NCBI GenBank assembly: GCA_018970625.1
Contig: JAGWVZ010000232.1
Location: 1 to 6,132 of the forward strand
Source of the DNA: Myxococcales bacterium
GTDB taxonomy: Bacteria > Myxococcota > Bradymonadia > REDH01
Reading direction: 5' to 3'
Length of the DNA: 6,132 nucleotides
Shown here: positions 5,389 to 6,132 of the stretch, piece after piece
Numbering within the stretch: position 1 is the stretch's first letter
How the letters are laid out: each line of letters opens with the position of its first letter
Notes under the pieces: generated by a model
Database searches by the model: none
What the model saw: the letters and a program-made list of their open reading frames with translations, nothing else
Told to the model about the DNA's origin: nothing
Position numbers and translations under genes: made by a program

Positions 5389-6132
5389 TCACGGCAACGT
5401 TCGAGCGAGGCGGAACCCCAGGTTTGAATAGCCAGAATCAGGCGGCTGCTCCTCGCGGTTAGCCGCGCGCGCACTCGGCCCTCGCTGCCTGACAACCACC
5501 CCTAACCACGCGACGTGAACCAGACGACGCGCCTTCGGGGTCTATTGTCTGGTCCGGCGATCGCTCGTACACGTCGTACGTCCACTCTGCCACATTCCCC
5601 AGCATGTCATAAAGTCCCCACGCGTTTGGCATCCGGGTACCCGCTTCACGGCCACCAAAGCCGCTGCTGTTCCCACAGAACCATGCGATCGGCAGCAAGG
5701 TCGTATCCGAGCAGCCCGTATCAGTCAGGTCGCCGGCGTACGTCGCTCTTGTCCTGCCCGCCCGCGCGGCGTATTCCCACTCGGCCTCTGTGGGCAGACG
5801 ATACCCGACGCAGTCGTACATCGTCTCGCCGACATCCACGACACCATCGGTACAATAGCATTCGGGCAAACCTTCGGCTCGCGACAGCGCGTTCGCATAG
5901 GCGATCGCTTCATACCACGTCACATCTTCGACCGGGCATGAGCCACACGCCGACACCGATGGACTGGCTCCCATCAGCGCCCGATATTCCCGCGCCGTTA
6001 CTTCGGTCGCCTGCAGCAAGAATGCACGTGTGAGCGTGACCGTCCGCTACAGCTCGTCACTGTCCCGCCCCAGCTCGCCAGACGGAGAACCCATCTCGAA
6101 CGAGCCTGACTCAATACACACAAAGCCTTCGG
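5389..6132 (-). pseudogene. Broken FGE-sulfatase-domain protein (paralogue of the large lipoprotein's C-terminal domain), partial at right edge
   Basis: From the right edge the frame reads FVCIESGSFEMGSPSGELGR, the start of an FGE-sulfatase fold, then hits TAG at 6049-6047. Past it the same frame continues with VTLTRAFLLQATEVTAREY, YRLPTEAEWEYAARAGRT, GLYDMLGNVAEWTYDVYE and RRVVRGG, closely matching residues 653-889 of the intact lipoprotein. Alignment puts the TAG exactly at Gln674 of that protein, so it looks like CAG to TAG. The frame then ends early at 5461-5459. Another frame supplies the missing end, DSGYSNLGFRLARTLP, and stops at TGA 5391-5389. The switch falls in the alternating CG run at 5464-5472. 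Two separate lesions in one conserved domain argue for a pseudogene; sequencing error is the alternative. The unbroken remnant from a TTG at 6019 has no ribosome binding site. Its N-terminal part, including any signal peptide, is outside the window. Confidence 0.85.

Overview
The window looks like chromosomal DNA from a GC-rich, diderm predatory or saprophytic bacterium of the Myxococcota/Bradymonadota type. This is inferred from a lipoprotein carrying paired 'EVCDGxDNDCDG' MopM-type motifs together with sushi, EGF and FGE-sulfatase modules, Asp/Ala-rich linkers after lipoboxes, and GC-rich codons. No rRNA or marker gene is present to fix the taxon.

Layout, left to right. (1) The first 53 bases are the start of a minus-strand gene with a signal peptide, running off the left edge. 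(2) Bases 54-280 hold a ribosome binding site, a strong GC-rich hairpin and a triple heptamer repeat. (3) 281-3055, minus strand, is an intact 924-residue multi-domain lipoprotein. (4) 3056-3796 is a divergent intergenic region with no convincing gene; its right end carries a possible promoter for the next gene. (5) 3797-4702, plus strand, encodes a Tat-type lipoprotein of the intradiol ring-cleavage dioxygenase family with all four iron ligands present. (6) 4703-5388 is a convergent intergenic region with an AT-richer part rich in inverted and direct repeats, plus a doubtful 61-codon ORF. (7) 5389 to the right edge, minus strand, is a broken paralogue of the FGE-like domain in (3), with a premature TAG and a frameshift near its 3' end.

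How the genes relate. All three minus-strand genes are separated by at least about 200 bases and the dioxygenase faces the other way, so there is no operon. The common theme is export: every gene whose N-terminus is visible starts with an export signal (Sec, Sec lipoprotein, Tat lipoprotein). The FGE-like domains frame the dioxygenase, but nothing in the sequence shows they act on it. The most notable observations are the two-lesion pseudogene, which can be repaired precisely by alignment to its intact neighbour, the animal-like domain architecture ending in an FGE fold without the catalytic cysteines, and the structured repeat region after the dioxygenase.
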